Shown: positions 1 through 6,148, counted from the first letter of the stretch. The stretch: 6,256 nt of DNA from an uncultured Verrucomicrobiota bacterium (GCA_945947925.1 CAMEZU010000112.1:1-6256); one strand, 5' to 3'. Translations and numbers: made by a program. The notes: generated from the sequence alone by a model not told the origin.

Positions 1-645
1 CGGCTTGACGGGATAGTCGGCCTGCACACCCTGCTTTCGCGCCGCACAGTCCTTGCGGAGGGGACAGTCCCCGCAGGACGGGTTCTTCGGCGTGCAGACG
101 GTCGCCCCGAGTTCCATCATCGCCTGGTTGAAGTCGCCGGGGACAGTCCCCCGCCTGATTTCGGGCGTCAGCCGCTCCGCCAGGCGGGCGCGGTTCGGCT
201 GCTTGCTGAAATCGTCCGACAGCAGCCAGTAGCGCGCGAAGACCCGCGCGACGTTGCCGTCCACGACCGGGACGGGCTCGCCGTTAAGGACGCTCGCCAA
301 GGCCGCGGCCGTATAGGGACCGACCCCGGGCACGGCGGACCATTCGGAGGCACTTGCCGGCCAGCGGTCTTTCAGCATCTGCGCGGCCTTGTGGAGGTTG
401 CGCGCACGCGTGTAGTAGCCCATTCCCTCCCAGGCCTTGAGCACCTCGCTCTCGTCCGCGGCCGCGAGGTCAGCGACCGTCGGGAAGCGCTGCAGGAACC
501 GCTCATAGTACGGCAGGACGGTCGCATAGGTCGTCTGCTGCATCATGATCTCGCTGAGCCAGCAGACATAAGGCCCCGGCGCGAGACGCCAGGGCATCGG
601 CCGCTTGACGCGGGCAAACCAGGCCTCAAGGGACTTGGCGATCAT
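1..645 (-). CDS. mutY: A/G-specific adenine glycosylase MutY, N-terminal 215 residues (3' end outside window)
   Basis: MutY removes adenine mispaired with 8-oxoguanine or guanine, starting base excision repair in the cytoplasm. Seen here: PMPWR near residue 17, then WLSEIMMQQTT with the catalytic Glu at 32; the helix-hairpin-helix VPGVGPYTAAAL at about 105-116; DGNVARV with the catalytic Asp at 129; FNQAMMELGA at 172-181; and the complete [4Fe-4S] ligand set C184-x6-C191-x2-C194-x5-C200. The order and spacing match E. coli MutY, which is about 350 residues, so the missing part should be the C-terminal NUDIX-like 8-oxoG recognition domain. ATG at 645 gives the expected N-terminus and lies 8 bases after the pfk stop; a weak AAGG overlapping that stop may serve as ribosome binding site, so cotranscription with pfk is likely. 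Oddity: two copies of a 13-base palindrome lie within the coding sequence (60-72 and 139-151). The family call is secure; whether the unseen C-terminus is intact is unknown. Confidence 0.95.
   Translation of the reverse strand, partial: MIAKSLEAWFARVKRPMPWRLAPGPYVCWLSEIMMQQTTYATVLPYYERFLQRFPTVADLAAADESEVLKAWEGMGYYTRARNLHKAAQMLKDRWPASASEWSAVPGVGPYTAAALASVLNGEPVPVVDGNVARVFARYWLLSDDFSKQPNRARLAERLTPEIRRGTVPGDFNQAMMELGATVCTPKNPSCGDCPLRKDCAARKQGVQADYPVKP
60..72. repeat. 13-base palindrome GGGGACAGTCCCC, copy 1, inside mutY
   Basis: A perfect inverted repeat with 6-base arms around a single central base. On the mutY strand it reads GGGGACTGTCCCC and supplies codons for Gly192-Asp193-Cys194-Pro195, including an iron-sulfur ligand cysteine. 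An identical copy lies 66 bases away in another reading frame. It resembles a short REP-type repeat, but copy number in the genome cannot be seen from here. Confidence 0.6.
139..151. repeat. 13-base palindrome GGGGACAGTCCCC, copy 2, inside mutY
   Basis: Identical to the copy at 60-72. Here it is read in a different frame, covering the last base of Arg165 and then Gly166-Thr167-Val168-Pro169. This is the variable linker just before the conserved GDFNQAMMELG segment of MutY, a place where extra or altered residues would be tolerated. No third full copy was found in the window; a shorter GGACTGTCC match near 4178 looks coincidental. Confidence 0.6.
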
Positions 646-653
646 CGTCAGCC

Positions 654-2024
654 TTACGGGGCCATATAGGACGGCACCTGCGTGCGACGCGTGCTGCCGC
701 CGAAGTAGTACTCCTGCCCCGTCGCGTCCATCACGCTGCGCCAGAGGTCGCTCTTGAGCGAGATGGTCTGGCGCTCGATCGTCGCGAGCTTGATCGGCAC
801 GAGCGCGTAGCTCTCGCCAAGGTTTCCGACGACGCAGTTCGTGCGGCCGGCCATCGCGGCATGGACCGCATTGCGGGCGAGCATGTAGCAGCGGATCGCG
901 TCCGTACCGCGGGCGGGAACGGAGCGGACCGTGTAGCTCGGATCGAAGTACTTCACGCTGCTCGTGATGTTCTTTGCCTTGAAATACTCGGTGATGCGGC
1001 GCTTGAGGAAGTCGCCGATGTCCTTCTTAAGGATATTGCCGCTCGCATCGCGGCGCTCGGGCTCGCCGAGGATGAGGTCCTGGCCCGCGCCCTCGGCAAC
1101 GACGATGACGGCGTGCGTCTTGCCCGCGGCGAAGCGGTTCTCGAGCGCGGCGAGGAGTCCGTTCGGCCCCTCCAAGTCGAAGGCCATCTCCGGCACGAGG
1201 CAGAAGTTGACGACCGGGTTCGCAATCGAGGCGTAGGCGGCGATGAAGCCGGAGTCGCGGCCCATCAGCTTGACGAGGCCGATGCCGCCTGACGTGCCCT
1301 TCGCCTCGACGTGCGCGTTGCGAATCACATTCGCCGCCTCGGCGACCGCCGTCTCGAAGCCGAAGGAGCGGCCGATGAACTGGAGGTCGTTGTCGATCGT
1401 CTTCGGAATGCCGACGACGGAGATCTTGAGTCCACGCTTGAGGCACTCCTCCGCGACGTCGCGCGCACAACGAAGCGAACCGTCGCCGCCGATACAGAAG
1501 AGAACGTTGATGTTCATCCTGACGAGCGTGTCGACGATAACGTCCGTCGGCTGCTGGCCGCGGCTCGAGCCGAGGATCGTGCCGCCGAGCTCGTGAATCG
1601 TGTCCACCGTGTCCGGATCGAGCAGGATCGGCTGGTAGGCGAAGTCGGGGTTGAGCCCCGCATAGCCGAAGCGGATGCCGAAGATGTTCTTCACGCCGTA
1701 GTCGAACGCGAGAATCTCGACCAGGCCCTTGATGACGTTGTTGAGGCCCGGGCAAAGGCCGCCCGCCGTGACAATGCCGACGCGCGTCCAGTTCGGGTCG
1801 TGGAAAATCTTCGCCAGCGGACCCGCCCGCTCGAAGGTCGGGAGGTGGCCGAGCTTCTTCTCCATCTCCTTCATGTACGCCTCTTCCTCGGACACGAAGA
1901 TGCGCTCGCCTTCCTGAATAAACTCGTGGTGATGGACAGGAGAATTGATCTTGCATTCGCCGAGCGTCTCGACAGTGCACGAATACTGGTCCTGATGCGC
2001 GGCAATCTTATCCAAAGCTGACAT
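654..2024 (-). CDS. 6-phosphofructokinase, long (plant/trypanosome-like) form, probably ATP-dependent
   Basis: Cytoplasmic enzyme of glycolysis converting fructose 6-phosphate to fructose 1,6-bisphosphate. At 456 residues it is longer than E. coli PfkA (about 320) and carries an N-terminal extension of about 80 residues before the first phosphate-binding loop, TAGGLCPGLN at 86-95. Other motifs: GGTILGSSRG at 147-156, GGDGS at 179-183, PKTIDND at 207-213 with the catalytic Asp at 211, MGRDSGFIAA at 254-263, AEGAGQ at 310-315 with the substrate-binding Glu at 311, and YFDPSYTVRSVPARGTD at 359-375. The pattern resembles the plant and Trypanosoma brucei PFK group. Family knowledge: Gly after GGD (Gly182, E. 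coli Gly104 position) favours ATP, whereas PPi enzymes usually have Asp; Lys208 in PKTIDND is shared with PPi enzymes but also occurs in the T. brucei ATP enzyme. ATP is therefore the better guess, and annotation as a PPi-dependent enzyme is possible. The start ATG at 2024 has a moderate AAGGGA 9 bases upstream and an extended -10 promoter. mutY follows after 8 bases. Confidence 0.93.
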   Translation of the reverse strand: MSALDKIAAHQDQYSCTVETLGECKINSPVHHHEFIQEGERIFVSEEEAYMKEMEKKLGHLPTFERAGPLAKIFHDPNWTRVGIVTAGGLCPGLNNVIKGLVEILAFDYGVKNIFGIRFGYAGLNPDFAYQPILLDPDTVDTIHELGGTILGSSRGQQPTDVIVDTLVRMNINVLFCIGGDGSLRCARDVAEECLKRGLKISVVGIPKTIDNDLQFIGRSFGFETAVAEAANVIRNAHVEAKGTSGGIGLVKLMGRDSGFIAAYASIANPVVNFCLVPEMAFDLEGPNGLLAALENRFAAGKTHAVIVVAEGAGQDLILGEPERRDASGNILKKDIGDFLKRRITEYFKAKNITSSVKYFDPSYTVRSVPARGTDAIRCYMLARNAVHAAMAGRTNCVVGNLGESYALVPIKLATIERQTISLKSDLWRSVMDATGQEYYFGGSTRRTQVPSYMAP

Positions 2025-2033
2025 GACGGATGT

Positions 2034-2039
2034 TCCCTT
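2034..2039 (-). promoter_or_regulatory. Ribosome binding site for pfk
   Basis: On the minus strand AAGGGA lies 9 bases before the ATG at 2024. It is a moderate Shine-Dalgarno match and supports this start over internal Met codons. Confidence 0.5.
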
Positions 2040-2061
2040 CTTCGCTAGTGCGAATGGAAAT

Positions 2062-2070
2062 AGTATAGCA
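2062..2070 (-). promoter_or_regulatory. Extended -10 promoter for pfk-mutY
   Basis: The minus strand reads TGC-TATACT, a five-of-six match to TATAAT with the TGn extension directly in front. No convincing -35 hexamer is seen at 16-18 bases, which fits extended -10 promoters. It sits in the AT-rich gap before pfk; transcription would start near 2055, giving a leader of about 30 bases that contains the ribosome binding site. No terminator for the upstream small gene was recognised in the same gap. Confidence 0.55.
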
Positions 2071-2128
2071 CATTTAACCCGTCAGCGGACTGAAATTCCA
2101 TACACCATATACAATTATTGATTTTCCG

Positions 2129-2536
2129 TTAATTGATGACGACGGACGAATCGGAGATGTTGACCTGCCGCTGGATGACGACCGTTTCGCGTTCCTGCAC
2201 GGAAGCGGACGACGTGCGCCCCTGGAGATTCGAGTAGGTCGAGATCGGCGACCGGCGCTCGGCGCTGCGCCGATCGGCCTCGGCCCGGGCGGCCGCCAGC
2301 TTGGCGTGAAGGTTCGTGACGCGCTTCTCCGCCGCATCGTTCAGCCGGCCGGTGTTGCGCCTGTACGTATCATGAAACGGATCGTTCGGGTCCGACAGCG
2401 GCACGTGGCGGTAGGACGTTCGGGTGTAGCCCGAGTCGCGATGTCGGCGGGCGCGTCCGTCGCGAATCGTCACGTCCCCATAGGCCAGGCTGACGGCGGA
2501 AACGGCAAAAAGGATGTAGAGCAGCGTCTTGTTCAT
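2129..2536 (-). CDS. Small exported basic protein of unknown function (135 aa)
   Basis: I do not recognise a family. The chosen ATG at 2536 follows AAGGAG by 7 bases and begins a clear Sec signal peptide (MNKTLLYILFAVSAVSLA, likely cut around residues 18-20). An upstream in-frame ATG at 2593 would bury the signal peptide under 19 extra residues and lacks the ribosome binding site, so it is rejected. The mature part is rich in Arg, Asp and Ser: a charged segment (about 21-45), a PNDPFHDTYRR stretch (50-60), an Ala/Glu/Arg-rich probable helix (about 66-96) that may form a short coiled coil, and a polar C-terminus alternating in a beta-like way (ETVVIQRQVNISDSSVVIN). There are no cysteines and no lipobox. 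It is expected in the periplasm or outside the cell. The gene stands alone, separated by 105 bases from the gene upstream and 104 bases from pfk. The reading frame is well supported; the function is unknown. Confidence 0.75.
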   Translation of the reverse strand: MNKTLLYILFAVSAVSLAYGDVTIRDGRARRHRDSGYTRTSYRHVPLSDPNDPFHDTYRRNTGRLNDAAEKRVTNLHAKLAAARAEADRRSAERRSPISTYSNLQGRTSSASVQERETVVIQRQVNISDSSVVIN

Positions 2537-2543
2537 GGCAAGT

Positions 2544-2549
2544 CTCCTT
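2544..2549 (-). promoter_or_regulatory. Ribosome binding site deciding the start of the small exported protein
   Basis: A full AAGGAG on the minus strand, 7 bases before the ATG at 2536. It selects this ATG over the one at 2593 and places the signal peptide at the true N-terminus. Confidence 0.8.
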
Positions 2550-2584
2550 GTGTTGGCAAACATCAAGGAGCGTGCAAATCCGAT

Positions 2585-2606
2585 TCCTGACAAACTTTTT
2601 TCAGGA
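2585..2606. repeat. Inverted repeat TCCTGA / TCAGGA
   Basis: Six-base arms at 2585-2590 and 2601-2606 around a 10-base loop that includes a T-run on the plus strand. On the minus strand, where the neighbouring genes lie, the run is A-rich, so this is not a standard intrinsic terminator for them. It lies directly downstream of the GC-rich hairpin at 2611-2633 and could add RNA structure at the end of the operon mRNA. Confidence 0.4.
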
Positions 2607-2610
2607 TTCC

Positions 2611-2633
2611 GAGGCGGCGGGAGACGCCGCCCC
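2611..2633 (-). terminator. GC-rich hairpin after the thioredoxin-like gene, possible terminator without a U-tract
   Basis: Perfect arms GGCGGCG (2613-2619) and CGCCGCC (2625-2631) with a 5-base loop. In minus-strand RNA the stem extends through a G-U and a G-C pair to 9 bp, starting 9 bases after the TAA at 2644-2642. No U-run follows on the minus strand, so it could be a U-tract-less or Rho-assisted terminator, or a 3'-end stabiliser. The structure is clear; the role is inferred. Confidence 0.45.
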
Positions 2634-2641
2634 GGCGCGGA

Positions 2642-3838
2642 TTACTCGCGGGTGACGACGATGTCGCCGTTGCCGTCGAACCAGCCGCAGCCCTTGATTT
2701 CCATCTCGAGGACGGCCTTGCCCTCGCCCGGGAAACGGCAGATCCAGTCGCCTCCGCGCTCTTCGCCGACGGCACCGCCGGCGAAGGCGACCTTGCGGAA
2801 GCGCGTGCCGCCGGCCCGGGGCCTGAAGGAGACCCGGTAGGTTCCGCCGACCTTCACGACGCCGCTACAGTCCAGGATCGCCTTCTGCCAGCGCGGACGG
2901 TTGTCCTTCCCGAGCCAGCGCATCCCCGAGAGCCGCACGGGGTTCGTGTAATAAGCCATCACGTTGCGCATCGAGGCGGCCATCGGGGACGTCGGATCAA
3001 CCGCAATGCCCTCCTTGAGCGCGACCAACGCACCGTCGATCTTCTCGTCCTCCTCCGTCTGCCCGAGCAACAGGCTGAAGCGCAGGCTGTAGAGCTGCTG
3101 CCGCTGAACCGGCAGCAGCGCCTTCTTCGTCAGCAGCACGGACACCGCGTCCAGGTTCTCGACCGCGTCATGCTTGCCGAAGCTCTCCGCCAGCGGCAGG
3201 TAGCAGAAGGAATACTTCGCCGCCCAGCCGTCCGTATCGGCCGGATCGGCCTCGCGAATCTCCTTCACGACCGACCGCACCGAATCCTGATAGGCGCCCA
3301 CCGCCCTTTCCGAATACGATCCGAGAACGGGATCGAGAATCGGCGCCAGCGCCTTGCCGAGCGCCTCGGCCTTGGCCGGGCCCTTCGCCATCGCCCGCGC
3401 CGCCTTGAGCGCAATGTCCCGGTCGTTGCGGATCTTCAGCGTCCGCGTCGCGAGCGGCGCCAGCTTCTGCAGCGCCTCGAGCCGAATGGCCTCCTGCTGA
3501 AAGAGCGGACGCCCCTCGCTGTCACGATAGATGAGGCACGGATAGCCGTAGACCTCGCACGGCAGCTTGCCGAGCGCCTTCGCCTGCTCGTCGCCGAGGC
3601 CCGCGCGCCGGTCGTAGAGCGCCCACGTCACCTCGCCGGAGAATCCCTGCGCCGCCGTCCTGAAGGCGGCGATGTAACGGTCCGCGTCCGGCATCCAGTC
3701 TGATCCGACGCAGAGGATCATCATGTCCTTGCCGTCCTTGAGCGCCTCGGCGTAGGGCTTGACGGGGTTCGCCCGTCCGCAGAAGGCGGCACAGGCCGCT
3801 AGGGCGCAGACGCCCGCTGTCTGCCAACGCATGCTCAT
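2642..3838 (-). CDS. Exported thioredoxin-fold-like protein with degenerate active site and C-terminal beta-rich domain (398 aa)
   Basis: No named family is recognised. The N-terminus is a signal peptide; LAAC at 13-16 fits a lipobox, so a lipoprotein is possible, otherwise cleavage lies near residue 23. Residues about 36-130 look like a thioredoxin fold: MMILCVGSDWMPDADRY (39-55) occupies the place of the usual WCxxC strand-helix, and YGYPCLIYRDSEGR (97-110) resembles the cis-Pro loop and following strand. The redox pair is absent: Met49 and Ala52 replace the two cysteines, so disulfide chemistry of the usual kind is not expected. Residues about 140-300 are mostly helical, perhaps TPR-like. 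The end (about 313-398) is beta-rich with GGTYRVSF at 331-338. The ATG at 3838 overlaps the upstream TGA (ATGA) with AAGGAGG 4 bases before it; a second ATG at 3832 is 10 bases from the same site and could be used instead. Coupling implies that it serves with the upstream transglutaminase-like protein. The gene call is firm; the fold is inferred by eye. Confidence 0.8.
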   Translation of the reverse strand: MSMRWQTAGVCALAACAAFCGRANPVKPYAEALKDGKDMMILCVGSDWMPDADRYIAAFRTAAQGFSGEVTWALYDRRAGLGDEQAKALGKLPCEVYGYPCLIYRDSEGRPLFQQEAIRLEALQKLAPLATRTLKIRNDRDIALKAARAMAKGPAKAEALGKALAPILDPVLGSYSERAVGAYQDSVRSVVKEIREADPADTDGWAAKYSFCYLPLAESFGKHDAVENLDAVSVLLTKKALLPVQRQQLYSLRFSLLLGQTEEDEKIDGALVALKEGIAVDPTSPMAASMRNVMAYYTNPVRLSGMRWLGKDNRPRWQKAILDCSGVVKVGGTYRVSFRPRAGGTRFRKVAFAGGAVGEERGGDWICRFPGEGKAVLEMEIKGCGWFDGNGDIVVTRE

Positions 3839-6102
3839 CGTTCCTCCTTCGTGAAGACCAGGATGTTCCGGAGATGGAAGAAGTCCGCCTCGTCCGAAAT
3901 CCGCTCGACCTTGATCCAGCGCGCCTCGGCGCCGTTGCCGGAGACGGACCAGATGCGCGGCGTCCGCTCGCTTTCGGCGATCGGGAAGAACGTGGCCCCG
4001 TCCGTACTGCGCAAGACGCGCATGTGGTTGGAGCGCGCTTCGTTGCCGCTGTTCTTCACGACCATGACCGTCGAGACCGGCACGGCCTTCCCGAGGTCGA
4101 CGAGCGCCCAGTTCGTCGTCTCCTTGTCCGTATGGAACTGCCCCGGCGCATTGCGCAGGACGTTGCGGTGGTCGATCGGACTGTCCCATCCGCTCGTCGT
4201 CGAGATCGAGAGCAGGCCCTCGTCCGAGACGAGCCGCTCGCCCGCCGGGAGCGGAAGGACGAGGTCGCGGTCCGTTCCGCCCGTCAGGCCCTGCCGCTCG
4301 GCGAGATCCGTGAGCGCATTCACCGCGACCGCGCTGTGCGCCTTCTCGGCCGCCACGATCGCCTTCGCGAAGGTCTTGCGCGCGGACGCCTTCACGTCGG
4401 CCTTCGGCTCGCCGCCCGCCGGACGGTTCGCGTCCAGGCTCGCGGCAGCGGCCCTGAAGGCCTCGGCGAACACCGTGTCGCGTCCCTTGGCAACATACGT
4501 GTCGATCGCCCACTCGAGGAGATTGCCGAAGGCCTGGTCGTTCTGTCCGACCGCATGAATCGCGAAGACCTGTTCGAGGAACGCCTTCTCCGCGTCTTCG
4601 GAAAGGCCGGCGACCTGCGGACCGACCACCGCAGGCAGATCCTTCGCCGCCCAGCTCGGCGGCGTCACGGCAATGGCGCGGTGAATCGCGAGGCGGTAGT
4701 CCGTCAGGGCCCGTCCCTCGAGTCCGGCCTCGATGTCGGCGAGAAACGGCTTCACCGTCTCGCAATAGGCGAAGCCGTAGCCCGCATACGCCTTGAGCAG
4801 GCCCTTCGCATAGCCCGTGAGATCACCGTTCCGCTCCTTCAGCCAGCCGAGATACTCCCGCTGCAGATAGAAGTTGTGCGGCCAGGCGCGCGCCAGGTAG
4901 TCGATCGCCCCCGGCACGCCCGCACGCCAGAAGGCCTGCAGGACGACGCAGCGGTCGACGAGCCGGTCGTCGCGGAAGGCGCGCTCCATCAGCCGCGTCA
5001 TCGTGGGCGCCACGCCGGGGAAGAGCCAGTTGTGGGGGTGTCCGTCTGGCCCTCCGAAGCCGCCGAGCCATTCGCCGCGTGCGAGGCGGAAGCCGTACGC
5101 GCAGTGTCCGGGCTGGCCGACCGTGTACGCAGGAATGCCGTGCGCCGCCGCGGCATGGCAGCCGACGTGGCTCAACGCGCCGCAGACGCCGCCGTGCAGG
5201 AGGGTCTTCTCGGCCTCGCCCATCCAGCGCGGGGCCTGGATGTAGAAGAGCGGACCCTGAATCGTCGCGCCGAACGTGCTCGTCCCGGTGTATTTCGCCG
5301 CCCAGCACGCCCCGCCGTAGCAATCCCACGGCAGGTTGATGCGCCGGCTCAGCCACCAGAGCGACTCGTCGTCCCAGGAATTGCCCGCGAGGAAGCGGAT
5401 CTCCCAGACACGCAGGTTCGGGTAGTTCGGATGGAGCCGACCTTCGCGCTCGGATTGGCGGAAGAAGAAGTAGCGCCACACGGGGTCGCTCCGATTGCCG
5501 TCTCCGACCGGCAGCGTCTCGTTGAACTGAAGCCGGGCGCTCTGCGGTCCCGCGCCCCACGCCGCCGCGATGCCCGCGCAGAGGCGCTTGTCGAAATCGG
5601 CGCTCTTGCCGTCGCGCGCCCAGATGTCCGCCATCACGCGGAGACCGACCTCGGTGTCGGACGGCACGAGCCCCGCGCCCGCATAGTGGCGCATGAACAC
5701 GGGGTCCTGCAGAAAGGCCTTGAGAAACGTCCCGTACTTCGCGTCCCGACGCACGAGCGCCTCGACATTGGTGACGCCGGCCGTGCGGAGCGCGTCAAGC
5801 GCCAGCGTCTTGGTGACGAAGTCGCGATCCTTGAGCAGCGTCTTCAACGGAACCTTCGACCCTTTCGCCTCGATCACCTTCGCCAGGCGGGCCTCCTGGT
5901 CCGCCGCATCGAACGTGACGACGCCGAAATTCGGCTCGAGCGGAACCTTCACGCCCTCGGCGGCGGGCGGAACGAAGCCCGACAGGCAGAACTCGCCTTC
6001 GTTCTGCGTGGGCGGACGGACCGGCTTCGGCGGCGCCTTCTTCGGTAGCGCGAGGGCCGAAGAGACGACGGCGAGGCAAAGCAAAAGCAGGCTGTTTCTC
6101 AT
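3835..6102 (-). CDS. Secreted transglutaminase-like protein with C-terminal F5/8 type C (discoidin) domain (755 aa)
   Basis: The signal peptide MRNSLLLLCLAVVSSALA is followed by a Pro/Lys-rich linker (about 19-31). The central part carries a transglutaminase/papain-like core: LLHGGVCGALSHVG with the presumed nucleophile Cys307, then GIPAYTVGQPGHCAYGF with His333, and GGPDGHPHNWLFPG, in which Asp353 or Asn358 could complete the triad. The preceding block (about 220-300, WEIRFLAGNSWDDESLWWLSR, then CYGGACWAAKYTG) is aromatic- and Cys-rich. About 370-610 is helical and unassigned. Residues about 622-750 look like a discoidin domain: HTDKETTNWALVDLG, a VMVVKNSGN strand, LRSTDGATFF, and RWIKVER before the closing FFHLRNILVF strand. 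Family knowledge: such folds act as proteases, amidases or cross-linking enzymes, and discoidin domains bind glycans or surfaces; the substrate here is unknown. ATG 6102 was chosen because it starts the signal peptide; an ATG at 6111 adds only three residues, and a longer frame to 6180 would overlap the previous gene. It overlaps the next gene by ATGA. Confidence 0.85.
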   Translation of the reverse strand: MRNSLLLLCLAVVSSALALPKKAPPKPVRPPTQNEGEFCLSGFVPPAAEGVKVPLEPNFGVVTFDAADQEARLAKVIEAKGSKVPLKTLLKDRDFVTKTLALDALRTAGVTNVEALVRRDAKYGTFLKAFLQDPVFMRHYAGAGLVPSDTEVGLRVMADIWARDGKSADFDKRLCAGIAAAWGAGPQSARLQFNETLPVGDGNRSDPVWRYFFFRQSEREGRLHPNYPNLRVWEIRFLAGNSWDDESLWWLSRRINLPWDCYGGACWAAKYTGTSTFGATIQGPLFYIQAPRWMGEAEKTLLHGGVCGALSHVGCHAAAAHGIPAYTVGQPGHCAYGFRLARGEWLGGFGGPDGHPHNWLFPGVAPTMTRLMERAFRDDRLVDRCVVLQAFWRAGVPGAIDYLARAWPHNFYLQREYLGWLKERNGDLTGYAKGLLKAYAGYGFAYCETVKPFLADIEAGLEGRALTDYRLAIHRAIAVTPPSWAAKDLPAVVGPQVAGLSEDAEKAFLEQVFAIHAVGQNDQAFGNLLEWAIDTYVAKGRDTVFAEAFRAAAASLDANRPAGGEPKADVKASARKTFAKAIVAAEKAHSAVAVNALTDLAERQGLTGGTDRDLVLPLPAGERLVSDEGLLSISTTSGWDSPIDHRNVLRNAPGQFHTDKETTNWALVDLGKAVPVSTVMVVKNSGNEARSNHMRVLRSTDGATFFPIAESERTPRIWSVSGNGAEARWIKVERISDEADFFHLRNILVFTKEER
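3843..3849 (-). promoter_or_regulatory. Ribosome binding site inside the upstream gene, for the coupled downstream gene
   Basis: AAGGAGG on the minus strand lies within the last codons of the transglutaminase-like gene, 4 bases before ATG 3838 and 10 before ATG 3832. Together with the ATGA overlap it indicates translational coupling. The spacing is slightly short for one start and slightly long for the other, so the exact start is uncertain by two codons. Confidence 0.75.
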
Positions 6103-6109
6103 CCTGCCC

Positions 6110-6139
6110 ATTATAGCAATTAAGAGTCCGCCGTTGCAA
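6110..6139 (-). promoter_or_regulatory. Promoter for the transglutaminase-like operon, apparently leaderless
   Basis: The minus strand has a perfect TATAAT (6115-6110) preceded by TGC, and TTGCAA (6139-6134, four of six matches to TTGACA) 18 bases upstream. The last base of TATAAT is 7 bases before the A of ATG 6102, so transcription would begin at or within a few bases of the start codon. No Shine-Dalgarno at useful spacing precedes that ATG, which agrees with a leaderless mRNA. Confidence 0.6.
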
Positions 6140-6148
6140 GGCTCGCCG

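Noticed and set aside
168..353. Short minus-strand frame of 61 codons within mutY
   Set aside because: Out of frame with MutY, whose catalytic and cluster residues are all intact in the main frame; Arg/Pro/Ser-rich shadow.
861..2021. Several plus-strand open frames opposite pfk
   Set aside because: They lack recognisable domains and lie opposite a well-conserved PFK; typical shadows in GC-rich DNA.
2596..2601. T-run after a stem as a plus-strand intrinsic terminator
   Set aside because: The T-run lies inside the loop of the inverted repeat rather than after a stem, and no plus-strand gene precedes it.
4177..4186. Partial match GGACTGTCCC to the mutY palindrome
   Set aside because: Only part of the 13-mer is present, and it falls in codons for W-D-S-P of the discoidin domain, where the sequence is explained by the protein.
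3839..4765. Upstream extension of the thioredoxin-like gene's frame to 4765
   Set aside because: The added residues are a frame-shadow of the transglutaminase-like gene (Arg/Gly-rich, no motif). The true start at 3838 or 3832 has a ribosome binding site and a signal peptide.
3874..6048. Long open frame of 724 codons on the plus strand opposite the transglutaminase-like gene
   Set aside because: Its product is Arg-rich low-complexity sequence with no domain, as expected antisense to a high-GC gene; the minus-strand frame has a signal peptide, catalytic motifs and a discoidin domain.
6070..6090. LLLC near the start of the transglutaminase-like protein as a lipobox
   Set aside because: Leu at the -1 position does not fit the lipobox, which needs a small residue there; a standard Sec signal peptide is more likely.
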